Part shown: one piece after another, positions 7,787 through 14,137 of the stretch | How the letters are laid out: every line of letters starts with the position of its first letter | How positions within the stretch are numbered: the first letter of the stretch is position 1 | Assembly: GCA_030612585.1 (NCBI GenBank) | Contig: JAUWNP010000051.1 | Location: forward strand, 1-25,338 | Direction: 5' to 3' | DNA from: Anaerolineae bacterium | GTDB taxonomy: Bacteria; Chloroflexota; Anaerolineae; B4-G1 | DNA: 25,338 nt | Notes under the pieces: generated by a model | What the model was told of the DNA's origin: nothing | The model's input: only the letters and a program-made list of their open reading frames with translations | The model's database searches: none | Translations under genes and position numbers: made by a program

Positions 7787-9110
7787 GGTACGCCCCCTCC
7801 GGAAAGGTCAGCGCGATGGGATGATCGGCCCCTTGTGCCAGATGGCCGATGACCTGCGCATCCCGCTCCGCGTCCACCGCCGCGCCGAAGACAATTTTCT
7901 GGAACAGATCAGCAGAGACCGCGCCCGAGCAGGAACAAGTGAACAGCACTCCGCCCGGACGGAGTAACTGGAAAGCCAGCAGGTTGACGTCTTTGTAGGC
8001 CCGCGTCGCTCGCTTCACGCCCCGCTCGCTGTGGGCGAACTTGGGCGGGTCGAGCACGACGACGTCGAAATTGCGGCCTTGGGCGCGATAGCCGCGCAGG
8101 ACACTGAAGACATCCCCCTCCACGTACTCAACACAACCATGCTCGCAGCCATTGAGCGCGAAGTTGCGCCGCGCCAGGCCCAGCGCCGGAGCCGAACTTT
8201 CGACCAGCGTGACCTGCGCCGCCCCTGTCCTGAGCAGTTCGGCTTCGCTCACTGTAAACTCTGCTGAAGGAGCCTGTCCTGCCACCGCGAGTACTCCACT
8301 GCGAGAGTACTCTCGTGGCAGGCGTGGCGGTGAGCCTGCCTGTCCTGAGCGTAGCCGAAGGATCGAAGGACCACCCACCGCCGCGCAGACGCCGAAACCA
8401 CCGGTGTACGCGAAGGCGTCGAGCACCTCCGCCCCATTGCAGAAGGCCTGCAGCCGTGCCCGGTTCTCCCGCTGATCCAGGTAAAAGCCCGTCTTGTGCC
8501 CCCGCCGGACGTCCACCAGGAAGCGACGGTCGTTCTCCAGGACCTCTACCAACTCCGGCGGTTCCTCTCCCCACAGCAGACCCGCGCGCCGCCCCAGTCC
8601 CTCCTTCGCCCGCACATCCACATCGGATCGCTCGTAGATGCCCCGCACACCACCCGCCGAACCATCTAACAAACTAACCAACAAACTAACCAACTCGTCC
8701 CGCCACCGCTCCACGCCCAGCGTGAGGAACTGCACCACCAGCCACTCCCCATACCGATCCACCACCAGCCCCGGCAGGTAATCCGATTCGGCGTGCACAA
8801 GACGGTAGGTGGTGGTGGCTGCGTCGCCAGCAAGCGACCGGCGAGCGGCTGCTGCTCGCTCCAGCCGTCGCCGCCAGAACTCCCGATCAATGACCTCGTC
8901 CTGCCGCCAAGTCAGCAGCCGCACGACGATCTGAGAGCGCCGGTTGAGATAGCCCCGCGCCAACCAGTTGTGGCCCGCGTCGCGCACCTCGACCACGTCG
9001 CCATCCGCCACCTCCCCTTCGATACGCTCAATCGCGCCGGAGAAGACCCAGGGATGGCGCTGCAGCGCCGGACGGGCGCGATTGCGCTTCAGCACAACCG
9101 TCCCGCTCAT
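7758..9110 (-). CDS. rlmI: RlmI-like 23S rRNA (cytosine-C5) methyltransferase with in-frame insert
   Basis: A class I SAM-dependent RNA methyltransferase of the RlmI/YccW family, which methylates cytosine in 23S rRNA. Numbering from an ATG at 9125: PUA-like RNA-binding domain at about 8-80 (RHPWVFSGAIERI), central domain with the signature RRGHKTGFYLDQREN (208-222), SAM motif VLDAFAYTGGFG (234-245), VLDPPKF (357-363) and the SCS motif (about 397-399) expected to hold the catalytic cysteine. The start at 9110 (MSGTVVLKR) is preferred because the five preceding codons derive from a short tandem repeat. Residues about 253-301, between the SAM-binding helix and the next strand (AAQVTLVESS), are encoded by a composite of genomic repeats and have no place in the family. 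The insert keeps the frame, so a functional protein is possible. Confidence 0.88.
   Translation of the reverse strand: MSGTVVLKRNRARPALQRHPWVFSGAIERIEGEVADGDVVEVRDAGHNWLARGYLNRRSQIVVRLLTWRQDEVIDREFWRRRLERAAAARRSLAGDAATTTYRLVHAESDYLPGLVVDRYGEWLVVQFLTLGVERWRDELVSLLVSLLDGSAGGVRGIYERSDVDVRAKEGLGRRAGLLWGEEPPELVEVLENDRRFLVDVRRGHKTGFYLDQRENRARLQAFCNGAEVLDAFAYTGGFGVCAAVGGPSILRLRSGQAGSPPRLPREYSRSGVLAVAGQAPSAEFTVSEAELLRTGAAQVTLVESSAPALGLARRNFALNGCEHGCVEYVEGDVFSVLRGYRAQGRNFDVVVLDPPKFAHSERGVKRATRAYKDVNLLAFQLLRPGGVLFTCSCSGAVSADLFQKIVFGAAVDAERDAQVIGHLAQGADHPIALTFPEGAYLKGLICRVW
8231..8270 (+). repeat. 40-nt interspersed repeat, copy 1 (inside rlmI)
   Basis: The element begins TGAGCAGTTCGGCTTCGCTC and ends GAAGG. 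It matches the inverse complement of 11825-11864 in ligA at 39 of 40 positions (T versus C at position 35). The outer part of the element is itself weakly palindromic (TTCGGC near the start, GCCGAA near the end in the ligA copy). Here it is translated on the minus strand as part of the rlmI insert. Confidence 0.9.
8278..8322. repeat. Hairpin-forming repeat inside rlmI
   Basis: CCTGCCAC at the left end is the inverse complement of GTGGCAGG at the right end. The inner segments GAGTACTC (both arms contain GTACTC) continue the imperfect stem around a short loop near 8298-8303. It sits between the 40-nt repeat and a third element in the rlmI insert. Confidence 0.75.
8336..8372. repeat. CCTGAGCGTAGCCGAAGG-type interspersed repeat inside rlmI
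   Basis: The stretch CTGTCCTGAGCGTAGCCGAA followed by GGATCGAAGGACC is of a type I know as widely scattered through Chloroflexota and other environmental genomes. GTCCT and AGGAC at its ends form a short inverted repeat. In rlmI it is read on the minus strand as SILRLRSGQAG, a peptide that commonly marks this repeat when translated. Confidence 0.75.
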
Positions 9111-9114
9111 GCTA

Positions 9115-9149
9115 CCATTTGTCATTTGTTCATTTGCTCATTTGTCATT
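9115..9149 (-). repeat. AATGAC-type short tandem repeat between kbl-like gene and rlmI
   Basis: On the minus strand the 38-nt gap between the two genes is almost entirely units of ATGACAA / ATGAGCAA / ATGAACAA. The units provide an ATG at 9125 in frame with rlmI but no Shine-Dalgarno sequence, so the repeat has probably displaced or extended the original translation start region. Confidence 0.75.
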
Positions 9150-10339
9150 CAGATGACCCCAACCGCCTTGCCCGCCCGCTCAAAGACGTCCAGCGCGTAT
9201 GCGATGTCTTCCTCCGAGTGATCCGCCGTGACGTTGGCCCGCAACCGCGCCAGCCCGACCGGCACAGCAGGGGAAACCACCGGCAGCACGAAGATGTCCT
9301 CCTGCTGGCACAGCCTCGTCATCTCGAATGCCCGCTCGTCTTCGCCGCAGATGATAGGCACGATAGGCGTCTCGCTGTTGAGCGTATTGAATCCCCGCGC
9401 CTTGAGACCACCCAGGAAGAGTCCGATGTTGCGCTGAAGTAACTTCACGCGCTCCGGCTCCTCCTCAATCACCTCGAACGCCGCCTTGGCGGCGGCGGTC
9501 TGAGCCGGTGGCAGCGAGGCTGAGAAGACAAAAGCCCGCGCCACGTGCTTCAGATAAGTGATTATCTCCTGCTTCCCCGCCACGTAGCCACCGACGCTGG
9601 GGATAGGCTTGGAGAGCGTGCCCATGTACAGGTCAATGGAGTTTTCGAGCCCAAAGTGCTCCTCGATGCCATGGCCCGTCTCGCCCAGCACACCCACGCT
9701 GTGGGCCTCGTCCACCATCAGCAACGTGTCGTACTCGCGGCACAGCCGGCTGACCTCCGGCAAGTTGATGATGTCGCCATCCATGCTGAAGACAGCGTCC
9801 ACAACGACCAGTTTGCCGGCGTCGGGGCCGGCCTGCTGCAAGCGCCGTTCCAGGTCGGCCATGTCGTTGTGGCGGAAGCGGGCAAACCTGGCGCGGCTGA
9901 GCAGGCAGCCATCCACGATGCTGGCGTGGTTATACTTGTCGCAGATAACGACGTCGTTACGGCCCATCACGAGCGCTGACACCGTCGCCAGGTTGGTGAC
10001 GTAGCCACTGGAGAACACAATGGCTGCCTCGGCCTTCTTGAAACGAGCGATAGTCTGCTCCAGTTCCTCGTGCAGCGGCAGCGTGCCGGCCAGGATGCGG
10101 ACGCCGTGGGTGCCCGTCCCGTAGCGGGCCAGCGCCTCCTGCGCCGCCGCATTGATCTTCGGATGGCCCAGCAGGCCCAGGTAACCGTAGCCGGCGAACA
10201 GAAGCATGCGCCGCCCGTTGACCGTGACCCAGGCCCCATCCAGTTCAGAAATGGGCTGCAAGTAGAAATAGTGCCCCTTCTCCTGAAGACCGGCCACCCG
10301 CTGGTTCATCTCTTCGATACGTCTGTAGATCGAATTCAT
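9149..10339 (-). CDS. Alpha-oxoamine synthase (glycine C-acetyltransferase / AONS-like), PLP enzyme
   Basis: A PLP-dependent fold-type I acyl-CoA:amino acid C-acyltransferase, condensing an amino acid with an acyl-CoA and releasing CO2. Numbered from 10348: YGYLGLLGHP (54-63), TGTHGVRILAGT (78-89), SSGYVTN, the cofactor-stacking His in DKYNHAS (141), VDEAHSVG with Asp213, and the Schiff-base Lys247 in GTLSKPIPSVGGYVAG. Length (about 396 aa) fits 2-amino-3-ketobutyrate CoA ligase (Kbl), 8-amino-7-oxononanoate synthase (BioF) or serine palmitoyltransferase; no bio or tdh gene is next to it, so the product is left open. The ATG at 10339 is chosen over 10348 because GGAGG lies 10 nt before it but touches the earlier ATG. 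It lies between ligA and rlmI on the same strand with its own likely promoter. Confidence 0.9.
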   Translation of the reverse strand: MNSIYRRIEEMNQRVAGLQEKGHYFYLQPISELDGAWVTVNGRRMLLFAGYGYLGLLGHPKINAAAQEALARYGTGTHGVRILAGTLPLHEELEQTIARFKKAEAAIVFSSGYVTNLATVSALVMGRNDVVICDKYNHASIVDGCLLSRARFARFRHNDMADLERRLQQAGPDAGKLVVVDAVFSMDGDIINLPEVSRLCREYDTLLMVDEAHSVGVLGETGHGIEEHFGLENSIDLYMGTLSKPIPSVGGYVAGKQEIITYLKHVARAFVFSASLPPAQTAAAKAAFEVIEEEPERVKLLQRNIGLFLGGLKARGFNTLNSETPIVPIICGEDERAFEMTRLCQQEDIFVLPVVSPAVPVGLARLRANVTADHSEEDIAYALDVFERAGKAVGVI

Positions 10340-10372
10340 TATTGCCATTCCTCCAAGTGATGATTGTATAGA

Positions 10373-10381
10373 TTATAACAC
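10373..10381 (-). promoter_or_regulatory. Extended -10 promoter of the alpha-oxoamine synthase gene
   Basis: The minus strand reads TGTTATAAT, a full TATAAT preceded by TGn, 33 nt before the ATG at 10339. No good -35 hexamer is seen at 16-18 nt, as is usual for extended -10 promoters. It lies in the 119-nt gap after ligA, which also holds a small GGCAC/GTGCC hairpin but no terminator-like T run. Confidence 0.5.
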
Positions 10382-10458
10382 AATTTGCGTTTTAGGGTAC
10401 GCCTTCGCTCCGATCGGCACCGGGTGCCAGCAGTGTCCTGTTTCAAGTCTCCAAGAAA

Positions 10459-12603
10459 TCATTCCAGCAGCAACGCTAACTGTCCCTGAGAGTCCATTTC
10501 ATCCACCGTGCTGCCCTGCCCCTGGCCAATCATCCTCAACAACCGCGCCTCGTCAATCATCGGCACCTCCAGTTGTTGTGCTTTGCGGTACTTGGTGCCC
10601 CCGGGGACTCCCCCCACCACCAGGTAGTCTGTCTTGCGACTCACGCTGCCGGTTACCTTGCCGCCGTGCCGTTCGATGAGCCGGGTTGCTTCTTCGCGGC
10701 TCATTGACGACAGCGTCCCGGTGATGACAAAGGTCTGGCCCGCCAGCGGGCCTTCCGCAGGTGTAGTAGGAGCCTCTTGCTTCAGTTTCACCCCCTTTCG
10801 ACGCAACTTCTCAATGAAGTCCTGATTACGGGGGCGGGCGAACCACTCCACAATGGCCCCGGCGGTGTGCGGCCCTAGCCCCTCGACACCCTCCAGTACT
10901 TCCCGGCTGGCCTCCGCCAGTTCACCCAGCGAACAATAATGCTGCGCTAGCATCTGCGCTATGGTGCCGCCCACGCCCCGGATGCCCAGCGCACCGATGA
11001 CCTGCGCCAGAGGTCGCTCCTTGCTGGCCTTTATGGCCGCCAGCAGGTTGTCCGCGCTCTTCTCGGCAAAACCTTCCAACGGCAGTAGATGCTCCCGCTT
11101 GAGATAGTACAGGTCGGCACCGTCCCACACCAGACCGCGCTCCACCAGAAGTTGCGCCGTCCGCTCGCCCAGCCCCTCGACGTCCATCACGGCCGCGAAG
11201 TGGGCCACACGCCTCACACGCTGCTCCGGGCAGGCGACGTTGATGCAGTAGATCGCCACCTCGTCCTCCGGTGAGACTACCGGCTCGCCGCAGGATGGGC
11301 AGACCTCCGGCATCCGGTAGCCCTTCTCAGCCCCCGTGCGCGCCACCACCACCGGCCCGACGACATAGGGAATCACGTCGCCAGCACGTTTGATGATGAC
11401 CCGGTCGCCGATGCGGATATCCTTACGCCGCAGGTCCTCGAAGTTGTGCAGCGTGGCCTTGCTGATCGTCACGCCACCCAACTGCACCTTATCCAGCATG
11501 GCGTAGGGGGTCAGCGCGCCGGTGCGCCCCACGTTGACGCCGATGTCCAGCACTTTCGTCGTCGCCTCCCGGCCAGGAAACTTGAAGGCGACCGCGCCTC
11601 GCGGCGCTCGCCCCACAACACCCATCACCGCCCGCATCGCCAGGTCGTCTACCTTGATCACCAGTCCATCCAGTTCATAGGGAGCCATGTCCCGCCTCTC
11701 GATCCAGCCCTCGCAGTAAACGATCACCTCGTCCAGTGACTCGAAGCGGGCAACGTGCTTTGAGACGGGGAAACCCAACTCCCGCAGATAGGCCAACGTC
11801 TCCCACTGGGTGGACGGCACAGACCCTTCGGCAGAGTTTACAGTGAGCGAAGCCGAACTGCTCAGAGCAAGCCCATCAGCCTCGACGATGGCATAACAAA
11901 GCAGGTTGATGGGGCGGGCGGCGGTAACACGCGGGTCGAGTTGGCGCAAGGAGCCAGCCGTGGCATTGCGCGGGTTGGCGAAGAGTTTCCCCTCCGCCTC
12001 AGCCTGCTGCCGGTTCAACGCCTCAAACTCCTCGATCAGCATGATCGCCTCGCCGCGCACGACCAGGCGATGGGGTAACGCCCTAAACCCCTGGGGTTTC
12101 GGAAAACCCCAGGGGTTTCCGACCGGAATACGCAGCGGGAGAGCGCGCACCGTGCGCAGATTGGTCGTCACGTCCTCGCCAACGTACCCGTCCCCGCGCG
12201 TCGCCCCCAGGACAAAGAGGCCGTCCTCGTAGTGCAGCACCACTGTCAACCCGTCTAGTTTGGGCTCGACCACCCAGGCAGGCAAGGGCGCGTCGGGCGG
12301 GAGGAACTTGCTCACCCGCTCCCACCAGGCGCGGATCTCCTCGCCACTGGTACCCTTGTCCAGGCTGAGGATAGGGGCCGGGTGTGTGACTTTGACGAAC
12401 CCCTCGGCGGGCTCTGCGCCGACGCGTTGCGTGGGCGAGTCGGGTGTGACCAGTTCCGGGTGTGCTGCCTCCAACGACCGCAGTTCGTCCATCAGCACGT
12501 CGTACTCGGCGTCACTCACCACAGGATCGTTAAGCACATAGTAATAGTAGTTGTGGTAGCGCAATTGGTTCCGCAGATTCTTTACACGCTGTTCGACATT
12601 CAT
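10459..12603 (-). CDS. ligA: NAD-dependent DNA ligase LigA with two in-frame repeat inserts
   Basis: Seals nicks in duplex DNA using NAD+, in replication and repair. 714 aa (usual about 670). In order: Ia domain with YHNYYYYVLNDPVVSDAEYD (16-35), nucleotidyltransferase domain with adenylated Lys115 in EPKLDGL, ATRGDGYVGEDVT, NPRNATAGSLRQ, DGLVIKVDD and VAFKFP, OB-fold with VGRTGALTP and KATLHN, a Cys4 zinc finger (Cys435, 438, 453, 458), helix-hairpin-helix repeats (about 470-600) and a BRCT domain (about 616-694). Two stretches are foreign to the family: about 161-176, encoded by a 34-nt palindrome, and about 248-262, encoded by the 40-nt repeat also found in rlmI. Both keep the frame and lie in surface-type positions. 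The ATG at 12603 has GGAGG 9 nt upstream. Co-directional with polX. Confidence 0.96.
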   Translation of the reverse strand: MNVEQRVKNLRNQLRYHNYYYYVLNDPVVSDAEYDVLMDELRSLEAAHPELVTPDSPTQRVGAEPAEGFVKVTHPAPILSLDKGTSGEEIRAWWERVSKFLPPDAPLPAWVVEPKLDGLTVVLHYEDGLFVLGATRGDGYVGEDVTTNLRTVRALPLRIPVGNPWGFPKPQGFRALPHRLVVRGEAIMLIEEFEALNRQQAEAEGKLFANPRNATAGSLRQLDPRVTAARPINLLCYAIVEADGLALSSSASLTVNSAEGSVPSTQWETLAYLRELGFPVSKHVARFESLDEVIVYCEGWIERRDMAPYELDGLVIKVDDLAMRAVMGVVGRAPRGAVAFKFPGREATTKVLDIGVNVGRTGALTPYAMLDKVQLGGVTISKATLHNFEDLRRKDIRIGDRVIIKRAGDVIPYVVGPVVVARTGAEKGYRMPEVCPSCGEPVVSPEDEVAIYCINVACPEQRVRRVAHFAAVMDVEGLGERTAQLLVERGLVWDGADLYYLKREHLLPLEGFAEKSADNLLAAIKASKERPLAQVIGALGIRGVGGTIAQMLAQHYCSLGELAEASREVLEGVEGLGPHTAGAIVEWFARPRNQDFIEKLRRKGVKLKQEAPTTPAEGPLAGQTFVITGTLSSMSREEATRLIERHGGKVTGSVSRKTDYLVVGGVPGGTKYRKAQQLEVPMIDEARLLRMIGQGQGSTVDEMDSQGQLALLLE
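11825..11864 (-). repeat. 40-nt interspersed repeat, copy 2 (inside ligA)
   Basis: Inverse complement of the rlmI copy at 8231-8270 with one mismatch. On the ligA coding strand it is read as SSSASLTVNSAEG, whereas the rlmI copy, in the other orientation, is read as SAEFTVSEAELL. It interrupts a segment that would otherwise read directly from EADGLAL into PSTQWETLAYLRELGF. Confidence 0.9.
12085..12118. repeat. 34-nt perfect palindrome inside ligA
   Basis: AAACCCCTGGGGTTT (12085-12099) and its exact inverse complement AAACCCCAGGGGTTT (12104-12118) flank a 4-nt loop CGGA. Each arm is itself nearly palindromic. On the coding strand it is translated as GNPWGFPKPQGF, in frame, between RALPLRIP and the conserved RLVVRGEA of LigA. 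Confidence 0.92.
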
Positions 12604-12642
12604 ACCTTCCGCCCTCCCTCAAAGCCCCAAAGTTATGGAGTT

Positions 12643-13491
12643 TCAGGACCTGTAGGCGACCAGGCCGAACGCTTCGGGGCGGCGCACGACTCGCGAGAAG
12701 CCAGCCTCCCCCAGCCGGCGCATAATACCCCTGACAACAGTGCGGCCCGATTTGCTCTTCAAATCGCCGATGTAGTGGAACAGTCGCCCGCCGCGCCGCA
12801 AAACCCGGAAGAGCCGCCGATAGAACGCGCCCGAGTAGAGGTCACCGCCAATGCTGAACGCCGGGGGGTCGTGGATGATGCGGGCAAACGTCTCCTCCTC
12901 GAATTCTTGTATTCTCTCGACAATGTCGCCCACGAGTTGGGTGATTTTGGGATTCTCAAAAAGCGTCTGCGACCAGGGATTAGACCGCGCCACCTCCAGC
13001 ACAGCCGGCTCGACTTCAACCGTGATGACGTGTTCAGCAGTCTTGGCCGCCTCGATGGCGGTATATCCCAATCCGGTCGCCGTGTCCAGTACGCGCCCCA
13101 CCACGGGGGCAATGGTCCTGACCTTTTGCAGAGTATCACGGTGTGGATCAATCCCCTTGATGCGATGCATCGAGATTCCAGAGAGCAACATCGTCGGCGC
13201 CCCTGTGGTAGGCATCAGGCTATACAGCCGCTTCGTCGCCTCGGAGAAAACCCGAATCTTGCGCGGCACATTGTCTTCGACCACAAAGCAACTGCGCTTG
13301 GACGCGCCAATCATCTCCAGGTCCTTCCAGGCCAAAGCCTGACCATCTGGAAAGCGGATACCCTCTGGCTCCATTGTGACTTCAGCGCCAGTCAGACCCA
13401 AATCCAGAGACACCACCACCGAGTCTCTACCCGCAGCGCGAGCCTTCAGCACGTCTTCAACCTGAAAGCACGACAGGACAATGCCTGGCAT
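12643..13491 (-). CDS. Predicted SAM-dependent methyltransferase, COG2521-like
   Basis: About 282 aa from the ATG at 13491 ([15 protein letters not shown]). The C-terminal half is a Rossmann-type methyltransferase: motif [17 protein letters not shown], acidic strand end [32 protein letters not shown], and [36 protein letters not shown]. This pattern matches the group known as predicted archaeal methyltransferase (COG2521), whose substrate I do not know. The N-terminal half is a beta-rich domain without catalytic motif. In-frame ATGs at 13506, 13521, 13536 and 13557 lie in a short tandem repeat and would add a repetitive MTNGR-type leader; none has a clear ribosome-binding site, so the start is the least certain part. 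It lies 39 nt upstream of ligA. Confidence 0.82.
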   Translation of the reverse strand: MPGIVLSCFQVEDVLKARAAGRDSVVVSLDLGLTGAEVTMEPEGIRFPDGQALAWKDLEMIGASKRSCFVVEDNVPRKIRVFSEATKRLYSLMPTTGAPTMLLSGISMHRIKGIDPHRDTLQKVRTIAPVVGRVLDTATGLGYTAIEAAKTAEHVITVEVEPAVLEVARSNPWSQTLFENPKITQLVGDIVERIQEFEEETFARIIHDPPAFSIGGDLYSGAFYRRLFRVLRRGGRLFHYIGDLKSKSGRTVVRGIMRRLGEAGFSRVVRRPEAFGLVAYRS

Positions 13492-13560
13492 TTGCCCATT
13501 TGTCATTCGTCCATTCGTCATTCGTCCATTCGTCATTCGCCATTCGCCATTCGACATTCC
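13492..13560 (-). repeat. AATGACG/AATGGCG short tandem repeat upstream of the methyltransferase
   Basis: On the minus strand about nine units of AATGGCG, AATGACG or AATGGACG fill the whole gap between the SH3-protein stop and the methyltransferase. Several 15-nt double units (ATGACGAATGGACGA) repeat exactly in frame with the downstream gene, so the repeat encodes repeated MTNGR if translated. Confidence 0.85.
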
Positions 13561-13561
13561 C

Positions 13562-14107
13562 CTACGGATGCTCGATCGGTTCCAGGAAGTTCCCAACCGC
13601 CCACCACTCCCGTTCCTCGTCCTCAGGGTCGCGGACCTTCCACCACTCAGAGCCACCGGAGGGCGTCGGCCCGTCCACGACGATAAAAACCTCCCCCTCA
13701 AGCGCGATGTCCATACGGGCATAGTTCTCACCGGGTCCCGAGCGGAGGTTGAGGCCGTGTCCCCCCGTGCCCGCCACCCGCACGTAGCGTCCAATGGCAA
13801 TGTCGGGCGAGATGGGCGGAGCGGGCTCAGCCGTCTCCGTGGGCGAAGGAGTAGGGCTGGGGGCGGGCGTGGGTGTCCAAATGATGGGCGTGGGAGTGGG
13901 GCCGCTGAGGGCCACCCGCCCACGCAGCAGGTACAGCGCCCACAGGCCACACACTATCAACGCCAGCAACAGCACAACGAAGCCCAGAAACCACACGTAG
14001 GCAGGCGCGGCGCTCAAACCCGGCGGAGCATGGCCTTCCGCCTCGCTGTACTCCGGCTCTACGCGGCGGCTGGGGATCGTATCCTCTGTCCAATTGTCGC
14101 TGCGCAT
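13562..14107 (-). CDS. Membrane-anchored bacterial SH3-domain protein
   Basis: 181 aa. A short acidic cytosolic N-terminus (1-35), one membrane helix at about 36-61 ([20 protein letters not shown]), a Thr/Pro-rich linker of [20 protein letters not shown] type (about 68-95) and a C-terminal bacterial SH3 domain (about 102-180) with the diagnostic [12 protein letters not shown] and EWWKVRD. Such domains usually bind peptidoglycan or peptide ligands outside the membrane. It begins 30 nt after the amidase stop and is probably in the same operon, consistent with a shared cell-envelope role. The catalytic partner would be the upstream amidase; that pairing is inferred from position. Confidence 0.87.
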   Translation of the reverse strand: MRSDNWTEDTIPSRRVEPEYSEAEGHAPPGLSAAPAYVWFLGFVVLLLALIVCGLWALYLLRGRVALSGPTPTPIIWTPTPAPSPTPSPTETAEPAPPISPDIAIGRYVRVAGTGGHGLNLRSGPGENYARMDIALEGEVFIVVDGPTPSGGSEWWKVRDPEDEEREWWAVGNFLEPIEHP

Positions 14108-14137
14108 CTCGGCCTCCTCCTACGAACTACCGCCGCC

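Noticed and set aside
12382..13686. Plus-strand open frame spanning the start of ligA and the methyltransferase
   Set aside because: It crosses two well-supported minus-strand genes and their repeat, with no protein signal of its own.
13562..13950. N-terminal extension of the methyltransferase to 13950
   Set aside because: The added residues are Arg/Pro/Ser-rich and lie over the SH3 gene in another frame. The conserved protein starts at about MPGIVLS (13491).
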